Below the pieces are notes generated by a model. The model was given only the letters and a program-made list of their open reading frames with translations. It had not been told where the DNA came from and did no database searches. A program made the position numbers and the translations under genes. Below are positions 16,294 to 28,300 of a stretch of DNA of 64,000 nt, piece by piece (position 1 is the first letter of the stretch; each line of letters opens with the position of its first letter). The stretch is from Amycolatopsis eburnea (GTDB lineage: Bacteria; Actinomycetota; Actinomycetes; Mycobacteriales; Pseudonocardiaceae): positions 310,001 through 374,000 of the forward strand of contig NZ_RSEC01000063.1 in NCBI RefSeq assembly GCF_003937945.1. The letters run 5' to 3'.

Positions 16294-16319
16294 GGTACAG
16301 GAGTGCATCCTCACCATCC

Positions 16320-16338
16320 GTTTGTTAGGGTCACCTAA
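16320..16338. promoter_or_regulatory. Second iron box before the NRPS
   Basis: GTTTGTTAGGGTCACCTAA matches the consensus at 14 of 19 positions with a perfect right half (CCTAA). It lies 45 bases after the first box and 49 bases before the NRPS GTG. A second repressor dimer here would tighten control of the NRPS. Confidence 0.65.
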
Positions 16339-16387
16339 GTCAGCGCCTCGGCTGAGGCGCCGTGAGCAGCGGGAGGCTGGTCTACCG

Positions 16388-19300
16388 GTGAGCAACGGTG
16401 ACGCTGTGCAGCAGGTGTCGGAGCTGGGTTTCTGGCGTGACCGCCTCGCTTCGGCGCCGAAGGAGCTGCCGCTGCCGGTCGACCGGCCCTACCCCGCGGA
16501 GCCCGCCACGCCGGTGGTGCTCGGCCGGCCGGTGCCGGAGGTCGACGAGCTGACGCTGCTGGCGGCGTTCACGGTGCTGTTGTCCCGGTATGCGGGAACC
16601 GCCGACGTCCTGCTCGGGATCGGCTCGCTGGTGCCGCTGCGGGTGGACCTGGGCGGCTCGCCCGGCTTCGCCGACGTCGTGGCGCGCGTGCGCGAGGCGC
16701 GCGAGGCAGCGCTGGCGCACGAGGTGCCGTTCGCCGACCTGGTCGCCGAGCTGGACCCCGAGCCCGGGCGCGGGGGAGCGCTGCTCGTCAACGTCGGCTT
16801 CGGCGCCAAAACGGACCTCCCGCTGGACCTGAACCTGACCGCGGCCGGGCTGCGTTACCGCCCCGACGTCCTCGACGAGTCCACTGTGGACCGCATGCTC
16901 GGACACCTGGGTCACCTCCTCGCCGAAGCGGCCGAGCGTCCACAGTGGCCGGTCGACCGGCTCGCCCTGATGAGCGCGCCGGAGCTGCGGGAGATCCTGG
17001 ACGGCTGGAACGACACCGACCTCGCGACACCGCTTTCGACGCTGCCGGAGCTGTTCGCGGCCCGGGTCCGCGAGCACCCGGACGCCGTCGCGCTCGTCTT
17101 CGAGGACGAGGAGCTGACCTACGCCGAACTGGACGCGCGCGCCAACCGGCTCGCCCACGTCCTCATCGGCCGCGGTGCCGGGCCGGAACGCGTGGTCGCC
17201 CTCGCCGTCCCGCGCTCGCTCGAGATGATCGTGGCCGAGCTGGCGGTGCTCAAGGCCGGCGCCGCCTACCTGCCGCTGGACCAGGACTACCCGGCCGAGC
17301 GGATCGCCTTCATGGTGTCCGACGCGCGCCCGGTGTGCGTGGTGACCACGAGCGAACTCGCCGGCCGCTTCGACGGCGACGTCCTGCTCCTGGACGAAGC
17401 GGACCTCGACGCGGCACCGGCCACGGATCCGGCGGCCCCGATCGTCCCGGCGAACGCGGCCTACGTCATCTACACCTCGGGTTCCACCGGACGGCCCAAG
17501 GGAGTCGTGGTTTCCCACGCGGGCGTGGCGAAACTGGTGGCGACGCAGTCGGAGCGATTCGGCGTGGGCCCGCACAGCCGCGTGCTGCAGTTCGCGTCCC
17601 CGAGCTTCGACGTCGCGTTCTGGGACCTGTGCCTCGGGCTGCTCTCGGGTGGCCGGCTGGTGATCGTGCCCGCCGAGCGGCGGGTGCCCGGGCCGGAGCT
17701 GGCCGAGTACGCCCACGCCAAGGGCGTCGACTTCATGATCCTGCCGCCCGCGCTGCTCGCCGAGTTCCCCGAGGACTGCGACCTGCCGCGCGACAGCGTG
17801 CTGCTCGCGGGCACCGAGCGCGTGTCGCCGGAGCTGGTGCGTCGGTGGGCGCCGGGGCGGCGGATGTTCAACGCCTACGGCCCGACCGAGGCCACGACCA
17901 ACTCGACGCTCGGGCTGTGCGACCCGGAGATCGCGCCGGGCTCGGCCGTACCGATCGGCGTCCCCGACCCGGGGACCCGGGCCTACGTCCTCGACGCGCA
18001 CCTGGCCCCGGTCCCGGTCGGCGCCGTCGGCGAGCTGTACCTCGCGGGCTCGGGTCTGGCGCGGGGTTACCTCGGGCGGCCGGGGCTGACGGCGGAGCGG
18101 TTCGTGGCGGACCCGTTCGGTTCCGGCGGACGCCTCTACCGGACCGGTGACCTGGTGAAGTGGCTGCCGGATGGGCGGTTGGTGTTCCTGGGCCGGGCGG
18201 ACGACCAGGTCAAGATCCGCGGGTACCGGATCGAACTCGGCGAGATCGAGTCGGTGCTGGCCGAGCACCCGCGCGTGGGCCAGTCGGTCGTCGTCGCGCA
18301 GGACGGGCGGCTGATCGCGTACGCCGTGCCGGTGCCCGACCGCGACCAGGCGGCCGAGCAGGGGCACGTCGCCGAATGGCACGACGTCCACGAAGAGATG
18401 CTCGCCGGCTCCCGGGGCATCGAAGAGAACTTCGCCGGCTGGAACTCCAGCTACGACGGCTCGCAAATCCCGCTGAGCGAGATGCGCGAGTGGCACGCGG
18501 CGACGATCGACCGCATCCGCTCGCTGGCGAACCCCGCACTTTCACGTGAAAGTGCGGCTTTGGGGCGGGTGCTGGAGATCGGGGTCGGGAGTGGGCTGAT
18601 CCTGTCGAGGATCGCGCCGGACGCCGAGGAGTACTGGGGCGTCGACCTGTCCGAGAGCGCGATCGAGAACGTCCGGCGCGAGGTCGCGGCGACGTCGTTC
18701 GCGAGCAAGGTCCACCTGGCCGCGCGCCCGGCGCACGACTTGGGCGAGCTGCCGGACGAGCCGTTCGACACGGTGATCATCAACTCGGTCGCGCAGTACT
18801 TCCCGAGTGCGGACTACCTCGCGGAGGTCGTGAAGACCGCCGCCGGAGTCCTGAAGCCCGGCGGGACGATCTTCCTCGGCGACATCCGCAACCTGCGTTC
18901 GCTGCGGGCGTTCCGGACCGCCGTCGAGCTGCGGCACGGCCGGGGCGACGTCGCGGCGGTCGACCAGGCCATCGCGCGCGAGGGCGAGCTGGTGCTCGAC
19001 CCGGACTTCTTCCCGGCGCTGGCCCGCGGCCTCGACGGGTTCGACGACGTCGACCTGTGGGTCAAGCGCGGCCACGCGCACAACGAGCTGACCCGGCACC
19101 GCTACGACGTCGTGCTGCGCAAGGGATCCCGGCCGGCCGCGGCCGATGAGCAGGTCGTCGCGTTCGGCGACCTCGGCGCGGTCGAGCGGTTCCTGGCCGC
19201 CGAGGCGCCGGAGCGGCTGCGCGTCACCGGCATCCCGGACGCGCGGCTGTCCGGCGAGCTGGCCGCGGTCCGCGGCCTCGACGACGCCGCCCCGGCGGCG

Positions 19301-22300
19301 GCTCTCGAAGCCCTCGACAGGCGCGACGGCGTCGACCCCGAAGCCCTGCACCGCCTCGGCGACAGCGCCGGTTACCGGGTCGCGGTGACGCTGGCCGCCG
19401 AGCCCGGCGAGCTGGAAGCCGTCTTCGATCGCCCCAATGTGGCCTTCGGTGCGTCTGACGCACCCAAGGCGGCCTTCGGTGCGTCAGACGCAACCAAGGC
19501 CACATTGGGGCGCACCTACCGGCCGGGGCGCCGGACCGGTGCGCCCGGGTCGTACGCCAACAACCCGGCGGCCCGGCGGGAGACCGGCGCGTTCGTCGCG
19601 TCGCTGCGCGCGCACGTGCGGGACCGGTTGCCGCTCTACATGGTGCCGTCGGCGTTCGTCGTGCTGGACAAGCTGCCGGTGCTGGCCTCGGGCAAGCTCG
19701 ACCGCAAGGCGCTGCCGAGCCCCGAACGGTTCACCGCCGGACCGGGCCGCGCGCCCCGCAACCCCGTCGAACAATTGCTGTGCGAAATGTTCGCCGACGT
19801 CCTCGGCGTGCCGCAGGCCGGGCCGGACGACGACTTCTTCGCCCTCGGCGGGCATTCCCTCCTGGCCACCCGGCTGGTCCAGCGCATCCGCGCGGCTGTC
19901 GGCGCCGAGGTGCCGGTGCGCGCGGTGTTCGACGCGCCGACCCCGGCCGCGCTCGCCGAACTCCTCGCCGGACCCGTTACCGGCACCGAACGGCGTCCGC
20001 TGACCCGCGTCACCGAACGGCCCGAGCGGCTGCCGCTGTCGTTCGCGCAGCAGCGGCTGTGGTTCCTGCACGGCCTCGAAGGCGGGTCGGCGACCTACAA
20101 CGTCCCGCTCGTCATGCGCCTGTCCGGCGAGCTGGACGTCGACGCGCTGCGCTCGGCGCTGAACGACGTCCTGGCCCGGCATGAGGCGTTGCGCACGGTC
20201 TTCCCGGTCGTCGACGGCGTGCCGTACCAGGAAGTCCTGCCCGAAGGGACCGTCGGGCTGACCGTCCGCGACGTGTCCGATGTGGACGCCGAAGTGGACG
20301 CTCTCGTGCGCGGGATCTTCGACCTCGGCGCCGGTGTCCCGGTGCGCGCCGAGCTGCTGACCGTGGACCCGCGCCGGCACGTGCTCGTCCTGGTCGTGCA
20401 CCACATCGCCGCCGACGGCTGGTCGCTGTCGCCGCTCTGGCAGGACATCGCCGCGGCGTACCGCGCCCGCCTCCGCGGCGACGCTCCCGAGTGGACCCCG
20501 TTGCCGGTCCAGTACGCGGATTACACGCTCTGGCAACGGGAACTGCTCGCCGCCGAGGAGGGCAAGCAGCTCGACTACTGGCGCGGCGCGCTCGACGGCC
20601 TGCCCGAGCGGATCACCCTCCCGCTCGACCGCCCGCACCCGGCCGTGTCCGCCTACCGCGGCGGCTTCTTCACCTTCGCCTGGGACGCCGGGCTCCAGGC
20701 CGGCCTCGCGGACCTCGCACGCGCGTGCGGCGCCAGCCCGTTCATGGTCGTGCACGCGGGCCTGACCGCGCTGCTGTCCCGGCTCGGCGGCGGCACGGAC
20801 ATCCCGATCGGCACCCCGATCGCCGGCCGCACCGACCCGGCGCTGGACGACCTGGTCGGCTTCTTCGTCAACACCCTGGTGCTGCGGGTGGACACCGGCG
20901 GCGACCCGTCCTTCCGCGACCTCGTCGCCCGGGTGCGCGAACGCAGCTTGGACGCGTACGCCCACCAGGACGTGCCGTTCGAGCGGCTCGTCGAAGCGCT
21001 CAACCCGGCGCGTTCGCTGGCGCACCACCCGCTGTTCCAGACCATGCTCGCCTGGCAGAACACCCCCGGCGCCGGCGTCGAGCTGCCCGGGCTCACGGTC
21101 ACCGAGCAGCCGGTCGGCACCGGCACGGCCAAGTTCGACCTCTGGTTCTCCTTCACCGAACGCGCCGACGGGCTGCACGGCCAGGCCGAGTTCAACGCCG
21201 AGGTCTTCGACCGGGCCACCGTGACCGGGCTCCTCGACCGGCTGGAAGTCCTGCTCCGCCAGGTCGTCTCGGCGCCGGACCGCCGCCTCGGCACCCTCGA
21301 CGTGCTCACCCCGGCCGAGCGCGACGGCCTCGAAGCGACCTGGTCCGGTCCGGTCGAGGACGTGCCGGCGGTCACCGTGCCCGAGCTGTTCGCCGCTCAG
21401 GCCACCCGCACCCCGGACCACCTCGCGCTGGTCTTCGAGGACGACGAGCTGACTTACGCCGAACTCGACGCCGCTTCGAACCGCCTCGCCCGTGTCCTGG
21501 CCGCGCGGGGCGCCGGGCCCGAGCGCGTGGTCGCCCTCGCCCTGCCGCGCTCGACGCACCTGGTGACGGCGATCCTCGCGGTGCTCAAGACGGGCGCGGC
21601 CTACCTCCCGCTCGACCCCAGTTACCCGGCGGACCGCATCGCGTTCATGCTCGAAGACGCCGCTCCGGCGCTGGTGCTGGCCGTCGGGGAGACCGCCGTC
21701 CCGGGTGCCCTGCTCCTCGACGACCCGGACACCGTCGCCGGCGTGTCCGATGCACCGCTCGACGTCGTGCTGCGGCCGGAAAACCCGGCCTACGTGATCT
21801 ACACCTCCGGGTCGACGGGGCGGCCCAAGGGTGTCGTCGTGCCGCACGAGGGCATCGTCAACCGGCTGCTGTGGATGCAGGACGAGTACGCCCTGACCGG
21901 CGACGACCGGGTGCTGCAGAAGACGCCGTCCAGCTTCGACGTCTCGGTGTGGGAGTTCCTCTGGCCGCTCGTCACCGGTGCCACCGAGGTGCTCGCGCGA
22001 CCGGACGGGCACAAGGATCCCGCCTACCTGGCCCGGCTGATCCGCGACCGCGGGATCACGACCGTCCACTTCGTCCCGTCGATGCTGCAGGTCTTCCTGC
22101 AGGAGCCGGCGGCGGGGGAGTGCACGAGCCTGCGCCGGGTCCTCTGCAGCGGGGAGGCGCTGCCGCCGGACGCGGTCACGCAGTTCGGCCGGGTGCTGGA
22201 CGCCGAACTGCACAACCTCTACGGCCCCACCGAAGCTTCGGTCGACGTCACGGCCTGGCACACGTCCACTGTGGACAGCACGGTCCCGATTGGCCGCCCG

Positions 22301-25300
22301 GTCTGGAACACCCGGACCTACGTGCTCGACGCCGCCTTGCGCCCGGTACCGCCCGGCACGGCCGGCGAGCTGTACCTCGCCGGTGTCCAGCTCGCCCGGG
22401 GCTACCTCGGCCGGGCCGGGCTCACCGCGGAACGGTTCGTCGCCGACCCGTTCGGCGCCCCCGGCACGCGGATGTACCGCACGGGCGACCTCGCCCGCTT
22501 CCGCGCCGACGGTGTCCTCGAGTTCCTCGGCCGTGGCGACGAGCAGGTCAAGATCCGCGGTTTCCGCGTCGAACCCGGCGAGATCGCCGCGACGCTGTCC
22601 GCGCACGACGACGTCGCCCACGCCGTGGTCGTCGCCCGCGAAGACCGCCCGGGTGACGTGCGCCTGGTCGGGTACGTCGTGCCCGCCGACACCGAAAGCG
22701 CCGCCGGTGACGAGACCGAGCAGGTCGGCGAATGGCGTGCGCTGTACGACTCGATGTACTCCGGGGACGGCGACGCCTTCGCCGGGTGGAACTCCAGCTA
22801 CACCGGCGAGCCGATCCCGGTGGCCGAGATGCGCGAGTGGCGCGACGCCATCGTCACGCGGATCCGTTCCCTGGCACCGAAACGAGTCCTGGAGATCGGC
22901 GTCGGCACCGGCCTGCTGCTGACCGAGCTGGCCCCGGACTGCGAAACCTATTGGGGCACGGACTTCTCCGCCGAGGTCATCGCGGCGCTGGGCCGCCGGG
23001 TCGAGGCCGATCCGGAGCTGGCCGGACGTGTCGAACTCCGCACCCGCGACGCCGCCGACGTCACCGGCCTGCCGTCCGGGTTCTTCGACACGATCGTGCT
23101 GAACTCCGTCATCCAGTACTTCCCGAGCGGGACCTACTTGCTCGACGTCGTGCGGAAAGCGCTGGACCTGCTGGCCCCGGGCGGGGCGCTGTTCGTCGGC
23201 GACGTCCGGGACCTGCGCCAGGTCCGGGCGTTCCACACCGCCGTGGCCGAGGTACGCGGTGGCGACGTCGAGCAGAACCTGCTGCGGGAGAAGGAACTGC
23301 TCGTCGCACCGGAGTTCTTCGCCGGTCTCGACGGGGTCGCCGCGGACGTCCGCGTCAAGCGCGGCCGGGCCGTCAACGAGCTGACCCAGTACCGCTACGA
23401 CGTCGTCCTGCGGCCGGGAGCCGCCGCGGAGCCGGACGTCCCGGTGCTCGCCTGGGGCGCGGATGTGTCCACTGTGGATGCGGTGGGGGCGCGGCTCGGC
23501 GACGGGGTGCGCGTCGACGGTGTCCCCAATGGACGCATCGCGGACGGCGTCGATCCCGAGGACTGGTACGAACTCGGCGAGGCCCGCGGCTTCCGCACGG
23601 TCGTCACCTGGTCCGCGGCCGGTGACGGCTCCGTGGACGTCCTGTTCACGACGGGCGAGACCGCCGGTGCGTTCCGGCCCGGCTCCGGACCGCTGCTGTC
23701 CTACACCGGAAACCCCGGACGCTTCCGCCGCGTCAGCACGCTGTCCGCGGACCTGCGGGCTCTGGCCGCCGAGCGGCTGCCGGAGCACATGGTGCCCTCG
23801 GCGATCGTCGTCCTCGACGCGCTCCCGGTGACCGCCAACGGCAAGCTCGACCGCCGCGCCCTGCCGTCGCCGGACCCGGTGGCGCCGACGTCGGACCGCG
23901 AGCCGCGCACGTCGCTCGAACGGCAGCTCTGCGAGCTGTTCGCCGATGTCCTCGGCCTGCCGCGGGTCGGCCCGGACGACAGCTTCTTCGCCCTCGGCGG
24001 CCATTCCCTGCTGGCCACCCGGCTGATCGCCCGGATCCGGACGACCCTGAACGCCGAGCTGGAAGTCCGGTCGGTGTTCGAGCGCCCGACCGCCGCCGGG
24101 CTCGCCGAGGTGCTTGGCACCGCCGGCGGGACCGCGCGCCCGCCGCTGGTCCGGCAGCGGCGGCCCGAGTTCGTGCCGCTGTCCGGCGCCCAGCAGCGGC
24201 TGTGGTTCCTGCACCACCTCGAAGGGCCGTCGGCCACCTACAACGTGCCGCTGATCATGCGCCTCGAAGGCGACCTCGACGTCGAAGCGCTGCGTGCGGC
24301 GCTCACCGACGTGGTCGCCCGGCACGAGGCCCTGCGCACCCGGTTCCCGCAGGGGGACGGGGTGCCCTACCAGGACATCCTCCCGCCCGCGGCGGTCAGC
24401 CTGCCGGTGCGCGAGGTCGCGGACGTCGACGCGGCCTTGACCGGGCTCGTCCGCGGGCCCTTCGACCTCGAACACGAGGTGCCGGTGCGGGCGGAACTGC
24501 TCCGGACCGGCGCGGGCGAGCACGTGTTCGCGCTGGTGTTCCACCACATCGCGTCCGACGGCTGGTCGATGGCCCCGCTGTGGCGCGACATCGCCACGGC
24601 CTACGCCGCCCGCCACGCCGGGGAGCCTCCACAGTGGACGGCGCTGCCGGTGCAGTACGCGGACTACACGCTGTGGCAACGGGAACTGCTCGGCCGCGAG
24701 GACGATCCCGACAGCGTCCTCAGCGCGCAGCTGGACTACTGGCGCGACGCGCTCGACGGCATGCCAGACCGGATCGAACTGCCGCTGGACCGGCCGCACC
24801 CGGCGACCGCGACGTTCCGCGGCGAGCTGCACACCTTCGGCTGGGACGCCGGGCTCCACGCCCGCTTGGCCGAGCTGGCCCGCGAGTGCGGCGCCAGCGT
24901 GTTCATGGTCGTGCACGCGGCCCTCGCCGCCCTCCTCACCCGCCTGGGCGCGGGTACCGACGTGCCGATCGGCTCGCCCATCGCCGGGCGCACCGACCAG
25001 GCACTCGACGACCTGGTCGGGTTCTTCGTCAACACGCTGGTGCTGCGGGTGGACACCGGCGGCGAGCCGTCGTTCCGCGACCTCGTGGCCCGCGTCCGCG
25101 AGCGCAATCTGGACGCGTACGCCCACCAAGACGTGCCGTTCGAGCGGCTCGTCGAGGTGCTGAACCCGGCGCGGTCGCTGTCCTACCACCCGCTGTTCCA
25201 GGTGATGATCGCCGGGCAGAACAACGCCCGCGCCGAAGTGACCTTGCCCGGCCTGACCGTCTCCGAGATCCCGGTGACGACCGGGACGTCGAAGTTCGAC

Positions 25301-28300
25301 CTGGCGATCTCGCTGACCGAGCGCGAAGCCGGGATCGACGGCGTGCTGGAGTTCAACGCCGACGTCTTCGACCACGCCGGCGCGGACGCGATCCTGCGCC
25401 GCCTCGAAGTGCTGCTGCGCGCGGCGCTGGCCGAACCGGACCGCCCGGTCGGCGCCCTCGACCTGCTCGCCGGGGACGAGCGGGACCGCGTGCTCACCGA
25501 GTGGGCCGGCTCCCTCGACCCCGCGGGCACGGAGACGTTCCCCGGGATGTTCGCCCGCCGCGTCGCCGAGGCGCCGGACGCGATCGCGCTCGTCTTCGAG
25601 GACGAGGAACTCACCTACGCGGAGGTGGACGCCCGCGCGAACCGGCTGGCGAACCTGCTGCTCGCCCGGGGTGCCGGTCTCGAGCGGGTGGTCGCGCTGG
25701 CCGTGCCGCGCTCGCTCGACATGATCGTCGCGGAGCTGGCCGTCCTCAAGGCGGGCGCGGCCTACCTGCCGATCGACGTCGACTACCCGGCCGACCGGAT
25801 CGCCTACATGGCCGGCGACGCGCGCCCGGTCTGCGTGGTGACGACCCGGGAGGTCGAGGCGAAGCTGCCCGCGACCCTGCCGCGGGTCCTGCTCGACGAC
25901 CCGGCGCTCGCTGAGATGTCCACAGTGGATCCGGTGGTACCGGTCAAGCCGGAGAACGCGGCCTACGTGATCTACACCTCCGGTTCGTCGGGGCGGCCGA
26001 AGGGTGTCGTGCTCCAGCACTCCGGTGTGGCGAAGCTGATCGCCACGCAGGTCGAGCGGTTCGGCGTCGGGCCGCACAGCCGGGTGCTGCAGTTCGCGTC
26101 GCCGAGCTTCGACGTCGCGTTCTGGGACCTGTGCCTCGGGCTGCTGTCCGGTGGCCGGCTGGTGGTCGTCCCGGCCGAACGCCGCGTCGCCGGGCCGGCG
26201 CTGACCGAGTACGCGCACCGGCACGCCGTCGACTTCATGATCCTGCCGCCCGCTCTGCTCGACGCCATGCCGGCCGACCTCGACCTGCCGCGCGACAGCG
26301 TCCTGCTCGCGGGTACGGAACGCGTGTCGCCGGAGCTGGTGCGGCGGTGGGCGCCGGGGCGGCGGATGTTCAACGCCTACGGCCCGACCGAAGCGACCAC
26401 CAACTCGACGCTGGGCGAAAGCGACCCGGCCGAGCTGGCGGACGCGACGGTCGTCCCGATCGGCGTCCCCGACCCCGGCACCCGCGCGTACGTGCTCGAC
26501 GCCGGGCTGCGGCCGGTCCCGCCCGGCGTGGTGGGGGAGCTGTACCTCGCGGGCTCCGGCTTGGCTCGGGGTTACCTCGGGCGGCCGGGGCTGACGGCGG
26601 AGCGGTTCGTGGCGGACCCGTTCGGTTCCGGCGGACGCCTCTACCGGACGGGTGACCTGGTGAAGTGGCTGCCGGATGGGCGGTTGGTGTTCCTGGGCCG
26701 GGCGGACGACCAGGTCAAGATCCGCGGGTACCGGATCGAGCTGGGCGAGATCGAGTCGGTGCTGGCCGAGCACCCGGCGGTCGGGCAGTCCGTCGTCGTC
26801 GCGCGGGACGGCAGGCTCATCGCCTACGCCGTGCCCTCGACCGGACGGGACGAAGCGGCGGAGCTGGAGCACGTCGGCGAGTGGCGTGAGCTGCACGAGA
26901 ACGTCTTCACCGACGCGGCAGCCGGTGGCCTGGAGGAGAACTTCACCGGCTGGAACTCCAGCTACGACGGCACCGAGATCCCCCTCGACGAGATGCGCGA
27001 GTGGCACGCGGCGACGATCGACCGCATCCGCTCGCTGGCGAACCCCGCACTTTCACGTGAAAGTGCGGGGTTCGGGCGGGTCCTGGAGATCGGGGTCGGG
27101 AGCGGGCTGATTCTGTCCCGGATCGCGCCGGACGCCGAGGAGTATTGGGGCGTCGACCTGTCCGAGAAGGCCATCGCGAACCTGCGGCGTGAACTCGCGG
27201 CGACGTCGTTCGCGGGCAAGGTCCACCTGGCCGCGCGCCCGGCGCACGACCTCGGCGAGCTGCCGGACGAGCCGTTCGACACGGTGATCATCAACTCCGT
27301 CGCGCAGTACTTCCCGAGCGTCGGCTACCTCGCCGAGGTGATCCGCACGGCCGCCGCGCGCGTCCGGCCGGGCGGCGTGGTCTTCCTCGGCGACATCCGG
27401 AACCTGCGCTCGCTGCGGGCGTTCCGGACCGCGACCGAGCTGCGCCACGGCCGCCGGGACGCCGCGGCCGCCGACCAGGCGATCGCCCGGGAAGGCGAGC
27501 TGGTGCTCGACCCGGACTTCTTCGCGGCGCTGAGCCGGGAACTCGACGGGTTCGACGACGTCGACCTCTGGGTCAAGCGCGGCCACGCGCACAACGAGCT
27601 GACCCGGCACCGCTACGACGTCGTGCTGCGCAAGGCGCCGAAGCCGGTGCCGCCGGCCGAAGACGTCGTCGCGTTCAGGTCGCTCGACGAGCTGGAAACG
27701 CGGCTGGCGGACGGTCCGGCCCGGCTGCGCGTCACCGGGGTGCCGAACGCGCGGTTGTCCGGCGAGCTGGCCGCCGTCGCGGCGCTGGCGGACGGGGACG
27801 CCGACGCGGCACTGTCCGCTTTGGACAGCGAACAGTCCGGAGTGGACCCGGAGACCCTGCACGCTCTGGGCGAGCGCCACGGCTACCGCGTGTACGCGAC
27901 TGTGACCGCGGACGCGGGCACGCTGGAATTCGTGTTCACCACCGGTGCGCCGACCCGGATCCACCGCACCCGGCCGGTCCGCGCCGCGCTCGAGGCGCTC
28001 GGCAACCACCCGGCGGGGCAGCGGGACACGAGCGCGCTGGTGGCGGCGCTGCGGGCGCACGTCCGCGACCGGCTGCCGCAGTACATGGTGCCCTCGGCGT
28101 TCGTGCTGCTGGACCGGCTGCCGCTGCTCGCGTCGGGCAAGCTCGACCGCCGCGCGCTGCCGAGCCCGGACCAGCAGGCCGCGACCACCGGGCGGGCGCC
28201 GCGGACCCCGGTCGAAGAGGTCCTGTGCGGGCTCTTCGCCGAAGTCCTCGACACCTCGGCGGTCGGCGTCGACGACGACTTCTTCGCCCTCGGCGGCCAT

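Noticed and set aside
16292..16387. ATG at 16292 as the NRPS start, adding 32 residues
   Set aside because: The ATG lies in the iron box and has no ribosome binding site. The added residues do not resemble a C-domain start. GTG 16388 has GGGAGG at proper distance.
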